A stretch of DNA of 64,000 nucleotides from Bacillus spongiae (GTDB taxonomy: Bacteria > Bacillota > Bacilli > Bacillales > Bacillaceae_K), in assembly GCF_037120725.1 (NCBI RefSeq), contig NZ_JBBAXC010000007.1:1-64000 (forward strand), written 5' to 3'. The translations under genes and the position numbers were made by a program. Below, one piece after another: positions 41,840 through 50,462 of this stretch (the stretch's first letter is position 1; each line of letters opens with the position of its first letter). Under the pieces are notes generated by a model. The model was not told the DNA's origin, did not search any database, and was given only the letters and a program-made list of their open reading frames with translations.

Positions 41840-42540
41840 TGACAGTGGGAATTCAACATAGAAGTATATACAGAACGTTTGTTAAAAGAAAGATTGATGT
41901 ACTATTAGCTTTAATTTCAATCATTATACTAAGTCCTGTATTCATCATCGTGGCTCTCCTTGTGAAAGTTAAGTTAGGTAGCCCAATTCTATTTAAGCAA
42001 AAAAGACCAGGACTAGACGAAAAGATTTTTACAATGTATAAATTTAGAACCATGACGGATAAGCGAGATGATGAGGGACAATTATTACCAGATGATGTAC
42101 GATTAACTAAATTTGGTCAGCTTTTAAGGTCAACGTCATTAGATGAACTTCCGGAATTATTTAATATTTTAAATGGGGATATGTCGTTTGTAGGTCCAAG
42201 GCCACAGCTTGTTCGAGATATGGTGTTTATGACTGAAGAGCAAAGAATGAGGCACAGTGTTTTACCTGGACTTACGGGGTGGGCTCAGGTTAATGGGAGA
42301 AATAGTGTATCATGGGAAAAAAAATTATCGTGTGATTTAGAATACATTCATAAAATTACTTTTAATGGTGATGTGAGAATTATATTAATGACAGTGGCTA
42401 AAGTAATGAGAAAAGATGGTATAAATGCTGTGGGGATGAGTACAGCCGAAGATTTGGGAGATTATTTATTAAGAAAAAAGAGAATTTCTGAGGAGAAGTA
42501 TTACGCTGGATTAGATGAGAGTAATAGAATGTTATTATAG
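41839..42540 (+). CDS. undecaprenyl-phosphate sugar phosphotransferase (EpsL/PglC type)
   Basis: The 233-residue initiating enzyme transfers a sugar-1-phosphate to undecaprenyl phosphate. One reentrant membrane helix (RKIDVLLALISIIILSPVFI) is near residues 17-36. The signature FKQKRPGLDEKIFTMYKFRTM is near 52, with the catalytic Asp-Glu in STSLDELPELFNIL near 91. FVGPRPQ and LPGLTGWAQVNGR follow. The small PglC-like size suggests a bacillosamine-type substrate. The ATG at 41839 overlaps the preceding stop as TGATG; an upstream GTG is also in frame. Confidence 0.93.
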   Translation: MTVGIQHRSIYRTFVKRKIDVLLALISIIILSPVFIIVALLVKVKLGSPILFKQKRPGLDEKIFTMYKFRTMTDKRDDEGQLLPDDVRLTKFGQLLRSTSLDELPELFNILNGDMSFVGPRPQLVRDMVFMTEEQRMRHSVLPGLTGWAQVNGRNSVSWEKKLSCDLEYIHKITFNGDVRIILMTVAKVMRKDGINAVGMSTAEDLGDYLLRKKRISEEKYYAGLDESNRMLL

Positions 42541-42582
42541 TAGTCTTTTAGCCTATAGAAAATGTAAGGGGCATAAAATAAG

Positions 42583-43449
42583 ATGAGTCGTAAAGTTGAT
42601 AACGAGCAACATGTAGAGTTTTCTGTATCAATGTGTGTTTACAAGAAAGACAATCCGGATCATTTCAAAGAAGCGTTGGGCAGTATAGTGAACCAAACTT
42701 TATTGCCGACTGAAATCGTATTGGTCGTCGATGGACCTATCCCTAGTTCGATAGAGAATGTAATAAGCAATTATGAAGGAGTCCCATTGTTTAAAGTAAT
42801 CCGTCTTGCCAAAAATGAAGGCCATGGTAATGCGCGTAGGATTGGTTTAGACCATTGCTCTAATGAACTAGTAGCTTTAATGGATGCGGATGATATTAGT
42901 GTTGAAGATCGGTTCGAGAAACAGATTAAATCCTTTGAAGAAAATGACGAGATAAGTATTGTGGGAGGAAATATCACAGAATTTATCGATTCTGTAGATA
43001 ATGTTGTAGGGATAAGAGAGGTTCCACAAAATGATGATGAAATTAAAGACTATTTGAAAAGAAGATGCCCCTTTAATCAAATGACTGTTATGTTTAAATT
43101 GTCTCATGTAATAAAGGCTGGAGGATATAAAGATTGGTATCATAATGAGGATTATTATTTATGGATTAGGATGTATCAAAGTGGGTCAAAATTTAAAAAT
43201 TTAGAGGAGTCATTGGTTTACGTAAGAGTAGGAGAAGAAATGTATAAGCGAAGAGGTGGGATAAACTACTTCAGAAGCGAAGCCAAATTACAGAAGTACA
43301 TGCTTAATCATAACATTATTCATTCAGGTACGTACGTAAAAAATATCGTCCTTCGTTTGGTCCTTCAAGTATTATTGCCTAACAAGATGAGAGGTTTTAT
43401 ATTTAAACAGTTTGCAAGAAAAAAAATTGAGAAAAAAGGGAAAGATTGA
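42583..43449 (+). CDS. family 2 glycosyltransferase
   Basis: A 288-residue GT-A fold transferase. The N-terminal FSVSMCVYKKDNPDHFKEAL strand and loop bind the nucleotide, the metal-binding ALMDADDIS is near residues 99-107, and a likely catalytic NEDYYLWIRM follows near 188. It has no membrane helix and would work on the lipid-linked sugar at the inner membrane face. It is the only clear glycosyltransferase besides the phosphosugar transferase in the locus, so the repeat unit may be short. Confidence 0.88.
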   Translation: MSRKVDNEQHVEFSVSMCVYKKDNPDHFKEALGSIVNQTLLPTEIVLVVDGPIPSSIENVISNYEGVPLFKVIRLAKNEGHGNARRIGLDHCSNELVALMDADDISVEDRFEKQIKSFEENDEISIVGGNITEFIDSVDNVVGIREVPQNDDEIKDYLKRRCPFNQMTVMFKLSHVIKAGGYKDWYHNEDYYLWIRMYQSGSKFKNLEESLVYVRVGEEMYKRRGGINYFRSEAKLQKYMLNHNIIHSGTYVKNIVLRLVLQVLLPNKMRGFIFKQFARKKIEKKGKD

Positions 43450-43450
43450 G

Positions 43451-44284
43451 ATGTTTATATACCAACAATGGGATGAATTCTGTAAAAAGTTAAAGAATGA
43501 AGGGGTTGCTAGTGTTACAGCGTCGTCAGTATTGAAAAATCAATCTGACGACACTTTTATAATATTAAAACATGATGTGGAAACAAATCCTTTGAAAGCA
43601 TTAAAACTAGCAGAGATTGAAAATAAATATTCACATAAGGGATCCTATTATGTTCAGGCGTATCTATTAGAAAATGAAAAAAACATTAGCATTCTAAAGA
43701 AAATTCAAGAACTAGGACATGAGGTTTCGTATCATCACGATGTAATGGATAGTAATCAAGGTAATGTAGCAAAGGCAAAAAAGGAATTTCAAGCAAATAA
43801 AGCATTATTTGAAAACAATGGTTTTACACTAGAGACTGTATGTCAGCATGGAAATCCTGTTATGGAGAGGGATGGTTACACATCAAACAGGGATTTTTTC
43901 CGAAATGCTAGCATCGCAGAAACATTTAATCAAATCTCTGAAATAATGGTGAATTTTAGAGGTAGGATTAAGCGGAATTATAAATATATTTCAGATGCAG
44001 GTTATGGGTGGAAGATCATATATGATCCGGAGAATAATGATATTATCAACAGTTCTGAAAAGGATATAGCACTAGGTCATTTAGATAACGTATTGAAGGT
44101 TATTCAAACGCAGAAATCAGTTATTGTCAGCACACATCCACATAGGTGGCATAGTAGTGCAATTCAAGCAAAGGCAACAAATATTAAATTTATTCTCGTA
44201 AAAAATACTGCAAAGCTCATGTTAAAGGTTCCATTTATGAAAAAAATAATGGGGAAATTTTATTTCTTAGCCAAAAAGATCTAA
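43451..44284 (+). CDS. polysaccharide-deacetylase-like (NodB-fold) protein
   Basis: A 277-residue protein with signs of the NodB-type carbohydrate esterase fold: ILKHDVE near residue 38 (metal Asp), EVSYHHDVM near 94 (His pair) and STHPHRW near 220. There is no signal peptide, so it would act in the cytosol on a nucleotide- or lipid-linked sugar, unlike most polysaccharide deacetylases. The ATG at 43451 has AAGGGA upstream. The frame extends 13 codons into the preceding gene from a TTG, which I reject. The exact substrate is unknown. Confidence 0.72.
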   Translation: MFIYQQWDEFCKKLKNEGVASVTASSVLKNQSDDTFIILKHDVETNPLKALKLAEIENKYSHKGSYYVQAYLLENEKNISILKKIQELGHEVSYHHDVMDSNQGNVAKAKKEFQANKALFENNGFTLETVCQHGNPVMERDGYTSNRDFFRNASIAETFNQISEIMVNFRGRIKRNYKYISDAGYGWKIIYDPENNDIINSSEKDIALGHLDNVLKVIQTQKSVIVSTHPHRWHSSAIQAKATNIKFILVKNTAKLMLKVPFMKKIMGKFYFLAKKI

Positions 44285-44331
44285 ATTATTGCTACTTACG
44301 TATAGAGGAAGAATGGAAAAGGAATGAGAAA

Positions 44332-45159
44332 ATGAAGCAAGATACAATACAAGACGTTCAAAAAAAAATACTAGAAATCATGAAGTTTATTGATAAAGTT
44401 TGTCGTGAAAATGATATTGATTACTATATTATGGGAGGAACTGCTCTTGGTGCAGTCAGACATGAAGGGTTCATTCCATGGGATGACGATCTTGATATAT
44501 TTATGACTCCTAAAAATTATGAGAAATTTAAAAGGATATTTAATCAATTACATAGTGAAAAATACGCGTTACAAGAATGGAGAATAGTGGACGAGTATTT
44601 GGAGTATGCAAAAATTAGAATGAATGGTACGACATTTATTGAGGAACATTTTAAAGATCGTAAGGAAATGCACCATGGTATCTATGTCGATATTATGATC
44701 CTGCATAAATGCCCTACTAACCCTTTTATCCAGAGAGCTATTTATTATGCTTCTAAGTTTGTCACTTTACATGCGCTTTCTCAAAGGAACTGGAAACCAA
44801 AATCATTGTTTCAATCAGTAGCATTGCAGGCACTAAAGATATTACCGAATAAATTTTTCTCAAAACAATGTTATAAATTGATATATAAATATCAAAATCG
44901 TAAATCGGATTATGTGTATAATTATTTTATTACGAAGGCTAACTTTACCGAAGGAATATTTGAAAGAGAGATATTCGAAGAACCAGTAGACATTCCATTT
45001 GAATCAATAAAACTAAAGGGTCCAACTGAAATAAAAAAATATTTAAAACATAGGTACGGCGATTACATGAAGTTACCTTCAATAGAACAACAGGAATTGT
45101 CAATCCATGCGGAGATCTACGATACAAGGATTGGCTTTGAACACTATATAAACAATTAA
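44332..45159 (+). CDS. LicD-family phosphotransferase
   Basis: A 275-residue LicD-type enzyme. The nucleotidyltransferase-like core GGTALGAVRHEGFIPWDDDL is at about residues 35-54, with the DDDLD metal triad. LicD proteins transfer phosphocholine, or related phospho-alcohols, from CDP-alcohol to glycan hydroxyls. The cytidylyltransferase at the end of the locus could make the CDP donor (CDP-glycerol). GGAATGAGAAA precedes the ATG. The donor is inferred from the neighbourhood. Confidence 0.9.
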   Translation: MKQDTIQDVQKKILEIMKFIDKVCRENDIDYYIMGGTALGAVRHEGFIPWDDDLDIFMTPKNYEKFKRIFNQLHSEKYALQEWRIVDEYLEYAKIRMNGTTFIEEHFKDRKEMHHGIYVDIMILHKCPTNPFIQRAIYYASKFVTLHALSQRNWKPKSLFQSVALQALKILPNKFFSKQCYKLIYKYQNRKSDYVYNYFITKANFTEGIFEREIFEEPVDIPFESIKLKGPTEIKKYLKHRYGDYMKLPSIEQQELSIHAEIYDTRIGFEHYINN

Positions 45160-45199
45160 AAGTGATGAGTTATATAAAAAGTAGAAATGAGAATAGATA

Positions 45200-46429
45200 A
45201 TGAGATTAAGATTATGGCTGCAAAATATAAAAGACTATGGACTAAATATTTCAGCTTTTGGGCTTTATATTGTTATGCAACAATTAGTCATTTTGCCATT
45301 ACTGTCAAAGGTAAGTAATGATTCAGATTTTTCGGAAATTGTATTCTTTATCTCAATTTTTAATATTATGTGTATTGTTTTTGGAGAGGAACTTGGTAAC
45401 ACAAGGATTGTACGTTCAAATGTTTATAAGAGAAATAACCTAAATGGTGATTACCACGTTATACTACTGACCGTCATTGTATTTATTTCTTCCATAAGCC
45501 TCATTGGAAATTATTATATTGGAGTTATGTGGTTAGATATTATTCTCTACGTGACAATTATTGCATTTGGCATTGTACGATACTTTTCGATGGCGTATTT
45601 CAAATTAAATCAACGGTTCCATCATATTTTGTTTATGAACCTTAGTTATGGTGTAGGAGCTATCATTGGCTTGTACTTTGTTACCATTTACGATTTTTAT
45701 TTAGCGCCCTTTCTATTCGGTGAAATAGTGTCGGGAATTTATGTCCTGTATACCGTCTTGAATAATAAAGTGCAGCAACTGACATTAGCGGTTACAACTG
45801 AATTTCAGCATACTATGACTACTTATGCACAACTAGGAGGAGTTTCAATCATTATTAATGCCATTGCATACTTGGATAGAATAATCATTTATCCAATGTT
45901 AGGTGCAACTGCAATGGTTGTTTACTTTAGTGCATCGGCTATGTCAAAAATGATTTCGTTGGTCATCAACCCAATTTCAGGAGTGATTTTAGCTAGGCTA
46001 ACACGGGTTGGGAAAGATAAAGGTGAGGAAATATTGTCTGGTCTAGTAAAGTATTTGTTTCCTTCTCTCCTTCTATTTTCGATAGGAAGCATAACCGTAT
46101 CCTACTTTGGAGTTAAAATTTTCTATAGTAACTATTTTAGTGATGCGATCGTTTTAATAATACCAATAGGGTTCGCTACCGCACTATCATTAGTGTCATT
46201 TCTTCTTAAGCCATTTTTAGTTACCTACTATCAGACAAAGGGAATATTGATGATTCATGTTCTATATGCCATTGTTTTTTGTTTCTCAATGTACTTCTTT
46301 AGTGCTTGGTGGGGAATTATAGGATTTGCTTGGGCAAACGTCTTGGCACGTTTAACACAATTAGGATTATATTTCTTTATGGTATTTGCAGGAAAAAGTA
46401 GGGAGGAGGTTGAAGTTGCAAGTGTCTGA
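45200..46429 (+). CDS. Wzx-type polysaccharide flippase
   Basis: A 409-residue protein with about 12 hydrophobic helices and few charges, in the MOP/MATE-like oligosaccharide flippase pattern (first helix LNISAFGLYIVMQQLVILPLL; GELGNTRIV-like EELGNTRIVRS near 63). It would move the undecaprenyl-linked repeat across the membrane. The assignment rests on topology and locus position, since Wzx sequences diverge strongly. The C-terminus overlaps the polymerase gene by 14 nt. Confidence 0.82.
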   Translation: MRLRLWLQNIKDYGLNISAFGLYIVMQQLVILPLLSKVSNDSDFSEIVFFISIFNIMCIVFGEELGNTRIVRSNVYKRNNLNGDYHVILLTVIVFISSISLIGNYYIGVMWLDIILYVTIIAFGIVRYFSMAYFKLNQRFHHILFMNLSYGVGAIIGLYFVTIYDFYLAPFLFGEIVSGIYVLYTVLNNKVQQLTLAVTTEFQHTMTTYAQLGGVSIIINAIAYLDRIIIYPMLGATAMVVYFSASAMSKMISLVINPISGVILARLTRVGKDKGEEILSGLVKYLFPSLLLFSIGSITVSYFGVKIFYSNYFSDAIVLIIPIGFATALSLVSFLLKPFLVTYYQTKGILMIHVLYAIVFCFSMYFFSAWWGIIGFAWANVLARLTQLGLYFFMVFAGKSREEVEVASV

Positions 46430-47633
46430 ACAATTGACTAATAGAGAAAAGAGAATTCCGAGAGTATTATTCCTAGCCATATTATTCATGCAAATTCCTT
46501 TCATTATAAGTTATCATGTATTAGAAAACAGTAGTCTACTATTGCCTTTATTAACAGGTTCATATGTTGGATTAGTCTTGATGTTATTTTTTACTTTCTA
46601 TAATGGCATAAAGAACTATCATCTTATTACAATTGGATTTATCGTTATTCAACTTCTCCCTCTTTATGTTAATTCAATGAAAGGAATAGAAATCAATATC
46701 CAGGATTATATCGGAACGGTTGCCAAGACACTCAATTTCTTTTTATTTTTTTGTTTACTATTTTCTGTTGGAGTAAAAAAACAGCAACTATCAAAATTTA
46801 TGAAATATATTGTATGGTTTGCTCTTTTGGCTTGTATGTATAATTTTATTATCCATTTTTCAGAAATTATTAATTTACGATATATTACTTCTGGATATGA
46901 GTTAGATCTAAAGAGCTTTTTTGTTAATAGAAATCAATTTGGTGCTTTTTTATTTATTTCTATTGTCGCTCATTATTATCTAGTTTCAGGCAAGAAAATT
47001 CAACTTTATACGATTATTATATTCTTCATTCAATTATCAAACCTTCTATTAACCATGTCACGTGGGGCTATACTAGCTAGTGCTGTCTTTTTTGCCATAC
47101 TATATGTACAGCACGTAAAGAATATTAAGGTAATAACAGTAATGATTGCTATAGTAATGGCTGTGCTCGTTTTCTTCCTTTCAAGTGAGGAACTCGTCGC
47201 ATTCTTAACGAACAATATACTAAGGCTAGACTCTGGTGTAGCAGGACGTTCGGAAATTTGGGAGATGGGGCTAACAATCCTTAGGGAGAACAATATCATT
47301 AATGGTGTAGGATACTTTACTGGTATTGATCTAGCCAAGGCACAAGGGTTTCAGTTTGATGAATTTCATAGTTTATATATAGATACGTTAGTAAGTGGAG
47401 GCATCATTGAACTTATTTTCCTCCTATCGTTGATGATTTATATAGTTAGGCGTTGTTTAAAACAATGCTATGATCGAGGGTATAAAAAAATTTATATAGC
47501 TTCTTTCTTAGGGATTTTAATACTAGGCTTTTTTGAAAGCTTAAGTTTTTTCACATTAGGGTATGTTGGAACCTTACTGACGGTGTTTTATATATCGATT
47601 CCAATACTATTAGGGAATATGGAAGCAACATAG
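46416..47633 (+). CDS. Wzy-type O-antigen polymerase
   Basis: A 405-residue membrane protein with about 10-12 helices and a large extracytoplasmic loop. The segment SRGAILASAVFFAI near residue 210 and GRSEIWEMGLTILRENNIINGVG near 275 match the O-antigen ligase/polymerase (Wzy_C) pattern. It would join repeats outside the membrane. The start TTG 46416 has GGGAGGAGG 6 nt upstream. Two earlier and one later in-frame starts exist. It overlaps the flippase gene, so flipping and polymerisation are coupled in expression. Confidence 0.85.
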   Translation: MQVSEQLTNREKRIPRVLFLAILFMQIPFIISYHVLENSSLLLPLLTGSYVGLVLMLFFTFYNGIKNYHLITIGFIVIQLLPLYVNSMKGIEINIQDYIGTVAKTLNFFLFFCLLFSVGVKKQQLSKFMKYIVWFALLACMYNFIIHFSEIINLRYITSGYELDLKSFFVNRNQFGAFLFISIVAHYYLVSGKKIQLYTIIIFFIQLSNLLLTMSRGAILASAVFFAILYVQHVKNIKVITVMIAIVMAVLVFFLSSEELVAFLTNNILRLDSGVAGRSEIWEMGLTILRENNIINGVGYFTGIDLAKAQGFQFDEFHSLYIDTLVSGGIIELIFLLSLMIYIVRRCLKQCYDRGYKKIYIASFLGILILGFFESLSFFTLGYVGTLLTVFYISIPILLGNMEAT

Positions 47634-47711
47634 AACATTATTGTTGTTTAAGTTTTAGTTTTTGTAGATGTTTCAGAATTTAAAATTAGCTTAAAAGGAT
47701 GGTGGGGTAAG

Positions 47712-48152
47712 TTGAGTAAAGTGATGGTTGATTTCAGAGAGAAGTTTAACATACCAGAATTAACAATGTTCGAAACCGAATACTGGATTTGGTCTTTAAG
47801 GCCGCACCAAGCAACTATTGGGGCTGGAATTCTTTCTTTAAAAAGAGAGTGTGCAAGCTTCAGTGATTTAAATCCAGAAGAACATTGTGATTTAAATACT
47901 ATAATTAAGGTAATAGAAAAAACACTGAAAAATGTATTTGAATACGACATTATGAATTATTTAATGTTAATGATGGTAGATAAACAGGTTCATTACCATG
48001 TTATTCCTAGATACGAACATCCTGTTGAGGCGTTTAATGAAATATGGCATGACAGTGCTTGGCCTGGACTCCCTAATTTAGCTGGCGTTAAGCTTGAAGC
48101 TAGTAAACTTACGTCGATTTCTATGTTAATTAAGAATCAAATAATAAGTTAA
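47712..48152 (+). CDS. HIT-like hydrolase/transferase
   Basis: A 146-residue protein with the HIT-type motif QVHYHVIPRYEHP near residues 90-102, HxHxIPR rather than the classical HxHxHxx. SLKRECASFSDLNPEEHCDL near 42 also follows HIT order. HIT enzymes cleave or exchange nucleotides on phosphates. Here it stands beside a cytidylyltransferase-like gene, 39 nt downstream, so it may act on a nucleotide-activated intermediate of the polymer. The start is TTG with GGTGGGG upstream. Confidence 0.72.
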   Translation: MSKVMVDFREKFNIPELTMFETEYWIWSLRPHQATIGAGILSLKRECASFSDLNPEEHCDLNTIIKVIEKTLKNVFEYDIMNYLMLMMVDKQVHYHVIPRYEHPVEAFNEIWHDSAWPGLPNLAGVKLEASKLTSISMLIKNQIIS

Positions 48153-48191
48153 TAATATAATAATCTACGTCTATAATAGAGGAGGATTTCT

Positions 48192-48635
48192 TTGGATATC
48201 AAAAAAATTGGGTATACAACAGGTGTTTTTGATATGTTTCATGTTGGTCATTTAAACCTTATAAAAAGAGCAAAAGAGCAATGCGATTATTTAATTGTTG
48301 GGGTAACAACAGATGAATTGGTTTCGTATAAAAATAAAAAAGCAATAATACCGCATAAAGAAAGAATGGAAATTGTTGAAAATATTAAATATGTTGATCA
48401 AGTCGTACCTCAAGTCAATATGAATAAGATGGAGGCTTGGAAAAAATATAATTTTGACGTCATGTTTGTCGGAAGTGATTGGAAAGGGACCGAGAAGTGG
48501 AATGAGTATGAGAAACAGTTTGCTTCTATTGGTGTCGATATTATTTATTTTCCATATACAAAAGGCACATCATCTACTCAATTGAGAGAAACCCTAGAAA
48601 AAATTAAGAACATAGAAATTGCAGCTACAAAATAG
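48192..48635 (+). CDS. glycerol-3-phosphate-cytidylyltransferase-like (TagD type)
   Basis: A 147-residue cytidylyltransferase-fold enzyme. GVFDMFHVGHLNLI holds the HxGH motif at about residues 12-25, IPHKERMEIV near 57 binds phosphate, and the C-terminal TSSTQLRE corresponds to the RTxGISTT-like signature in TagD. It probably makes CDP-glycerol, or a related CDP-alcohol, for the LicD protein. AGAGGAGG precedes the TTG start. It is the last gene of the EPS locus, closed by a terminator. Confidence 0.87.
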   Translation: MDIKKIGYTTGVFDMFHVGHLNLIKRAKEQCDYLIVGVTTDELVSYKNKKAIIPHKERMEIVENIKYVDQVVPQVNMNKMEAWKKYNFDVMFVGSDWKGTEKWNEYEKQFASIGVDIIYFPYTKGTSSTQLRETLEKIKNIEIAATK

Positions 48636-48677
48636 ATACTCTTACTGGGTCAGGACATATTGATGGAGAGGAAATAT

Positions 48678-48712
48678 CAAGAGCTAGTCAAAATAAGTAG
48701 CTCTTTTTTTAT
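48678..48712 (+). terminator. EPS locus terminator
   Basis: The arms aagagcta and tagctctt, with a loop of 11-12 nt, are followed by ttttttata. It ends the EPS transcript 42 nt after the last gene. Between 48713 and 49010 I see no gene. Confidence 0.85.
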
Positions 48713-49010
48713 AATTTTTCTCAACAATATCGTAGAACAAAATCTTTGTGTCGTTAAAAAGCGAATATAGGGTTTCTTATCTTCGATTTGTGGAAAAGAA
48801 GAGCATGAAAATGACGGAAGGATACATATCGTTCACATAAGACGAATAACAGTAAGCTATAGATGCCACATTTATGCCATACAGGGGTGGGGCGAAATTA
48901 TATAATAGAAGTATCAAAAGCTGTAAGTATACTAATTACATATCAATTGTTAAAAACTGGAAATTCATTACCGTTTTTTCTTTTCAAAATATTTTTTGGA
49001 GAGAAACAGA

Positions 49011-49186
49011 GTGGCAAAGTATCGAAAAAAAAGTTGTCGTCGAAGCGCGAAAAAACAAAAGAAGTGGAATATATTAAAACGCTTAAAGGCGTCATGCATG
49101 CAAATGCAGGAGATTGTGTTGTTACAGGGATCGAGAGCGATAAGTATGAGATTTATGAAGTTATATACGAACAAGTAGAGGAATAG
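49011..49186 (+). pseudogene. small protein broken by two single-A insertions
   Basis: A GTG at 49011 with GGAGAG 7 nt upstream starts VAKYRKK and then shifts frame in a run of eight A (49025-49032). The second frame reads KKVVVEARKNK and shifts again at aaaagaag (49057-49064). The third frame continues KEVEYIKTLKGVMHANAGD to EQVEE. Removing one A at each run gives one clean 57-residue protein. The pattern KYRKKxVVVEA plus IKTLxGxMxAxxGD matches small phage-associated proteins of unknown function. Sequencing error in the A runs is possible. Confidence 0.6.
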
Positions 49187-49215
49187 TTAAGACATCTTTT
49201 CAATAGTGGTTTTCT

Positions 49216-49248
49216 ACAAAGCGCTTAGAATATTTCTAGGCGTTTTAT
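49216..49248 (+). terminator. terminator after the frameshifted gene
   Basis: The arms aaagcgcttagaa and ttctaggcgtttt (two wobbles, 3-nt loop) are followed by att. It lies 30 nt after the remnant's stop. Downstream, 49249-49480 holds no gene I can support. Confidence 0.6.
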
Positions 49249-49500
49249 TCGTATCACTATAACCATCGAAATTACCGGTTTTTGGGGGCACCTATTTTAG
49301 TATATCAATGCCTCGAATTGAACGATGACAATAATGAGGTCATGTATTTATCAATAAAACATCATTTTAAAGTAGATATTACTTCAAATTTAGAGAGAAT
49401 AGATAGGTATAAATGATGGAAAAGTAGGGAAGTGATTTTGACATTGAGTAAATGGGGATGGGACGTATAAACGAGTTGAATAGAATGAGGAGGAGATTAG

Positions 49501-50298
49501 GTGAGAGATCATATCGTTGAAGTCATTAGAGCAATAGAGAATGACTATGAGGTCAAGATTCTATTCGCATGCGAATCGGGCAGTAGAGCTTGGGGATTCC
49601 CTTCCAAAGACAGTGATTATGATGTGCGATTTATATATATCCACAAGCCAACCTGGTATTTATCTATAGACCCAAAAAGAGATGTTATAGAACTACCTGG
49701 TAAGGATTCAATCTCCATTCCCGTTCACCCGTTATTGGATATTAGTGGCTGGGAGCTAACGAAAGCATTGAGACTTTATCGAAAATCAAATCCTGCACTA
49801 TTTGAGTGGTTGCGTTCAAGCATTGTATATTACGAGTCGCATTCTATAATGGAAAAAATGAACGCTCTCGATCAGAAAATCTTTTCCCCAGCATCCTGTT
49901 TGTATCATTATTTAAATATGGCCAAAAAGAATTTTCACACCTATTTGCAAGGTAATGAAGTGCAACTAAAAAAATATTTCTATGTGCTTCGCCCTATTCT
50001 AGCGGCTAAGTGGATTGAAAAATATAGCGCTATTCCTCCCGTTGAAATTCAAGCATTAGTAGAAGATATTATATTACCTGGAGAGGTAAAGGAATCAATT
50101 ATAGCTCTAATAAACAGGAAAATATCTGGTGAAAAAGGAAAGTTTGATTTAAAAGTAGAGGTTATTAACGAATATATTCTTAAAGAAATCGAGCATATCG
50201 AGGAATTTACGAAAGGGGTAACCAAATTCATTCCAGACCCCACGAAGGAGCTCAATAAATTTTTTAGAAATTCACTAGATGAAGTTTGGGCCAAATAG
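49501..50298 (+). CDS. YcgL-like nucleotidyltransferase
   Basis: A 265-residue protein with a minimal nucleotidyltransferase domain: ACESGSRAWGFPSKDSDYDVRF near residues 23-44 holds the GS...DxD motif. The rest resembles B. subtilis YcgL, grouped with predicted RNA-repair nucleotidyltransferases (DUF2204/10127 type). No partner RNA ligase is beside it. The start is GTG, with AGGAGGAG upstream. The substrate is unknown. Confidence 0.85.
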   Translation: MRDHIVEVIRAIENDYEVKILFACESGSRAWGFPSKDSDYDVRFIYIHKPTWYLSIDPKRDVIELPGKDSISIPVHPLLDISGWELTKALRLYRKSNPALFEWLRSSIVYYESHSIMEKMNALDQKIFSPASCLYHYLNMAKKNFHTYLQGNEVQLKKYFYVLRPILAAKWIEKYSAIPPVEIQALVEDIILPGEVKESIIALINRKISGEKGKFDLKVEVINEYILKEIEHIEEFTKGVTKFIPDPTKELNKFFRNSLDEVWAK

Positions 50299-50462
50299 AA
50301 GAGGAACCTTCTTACTAGCAATAAACTGGATGAGGTTCAAAACTCTCTTTTTTCTTCCCTTTTAGTGAAGCTTGCTCGTGACTGGATCCGCAACAAAAGT
50401 CCTTTTGCAGCAAGATTTATGGTATGGTATTGACAGATAAGTTTAGTAGAGGTTGTGAGAAA

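Noticed and set aside
48863-49186. 107-codon open frame
   Set aside because: Its first half is out of frame with the real protein pattern; only the last 40 codons are genuine, as part of the frameshifted small gene at 49011-49186.
49258-49417. Open frame in the gap before the YcgL-like gene
   Set aside because: No start codon or binding site at its beginning; residues not recognised.
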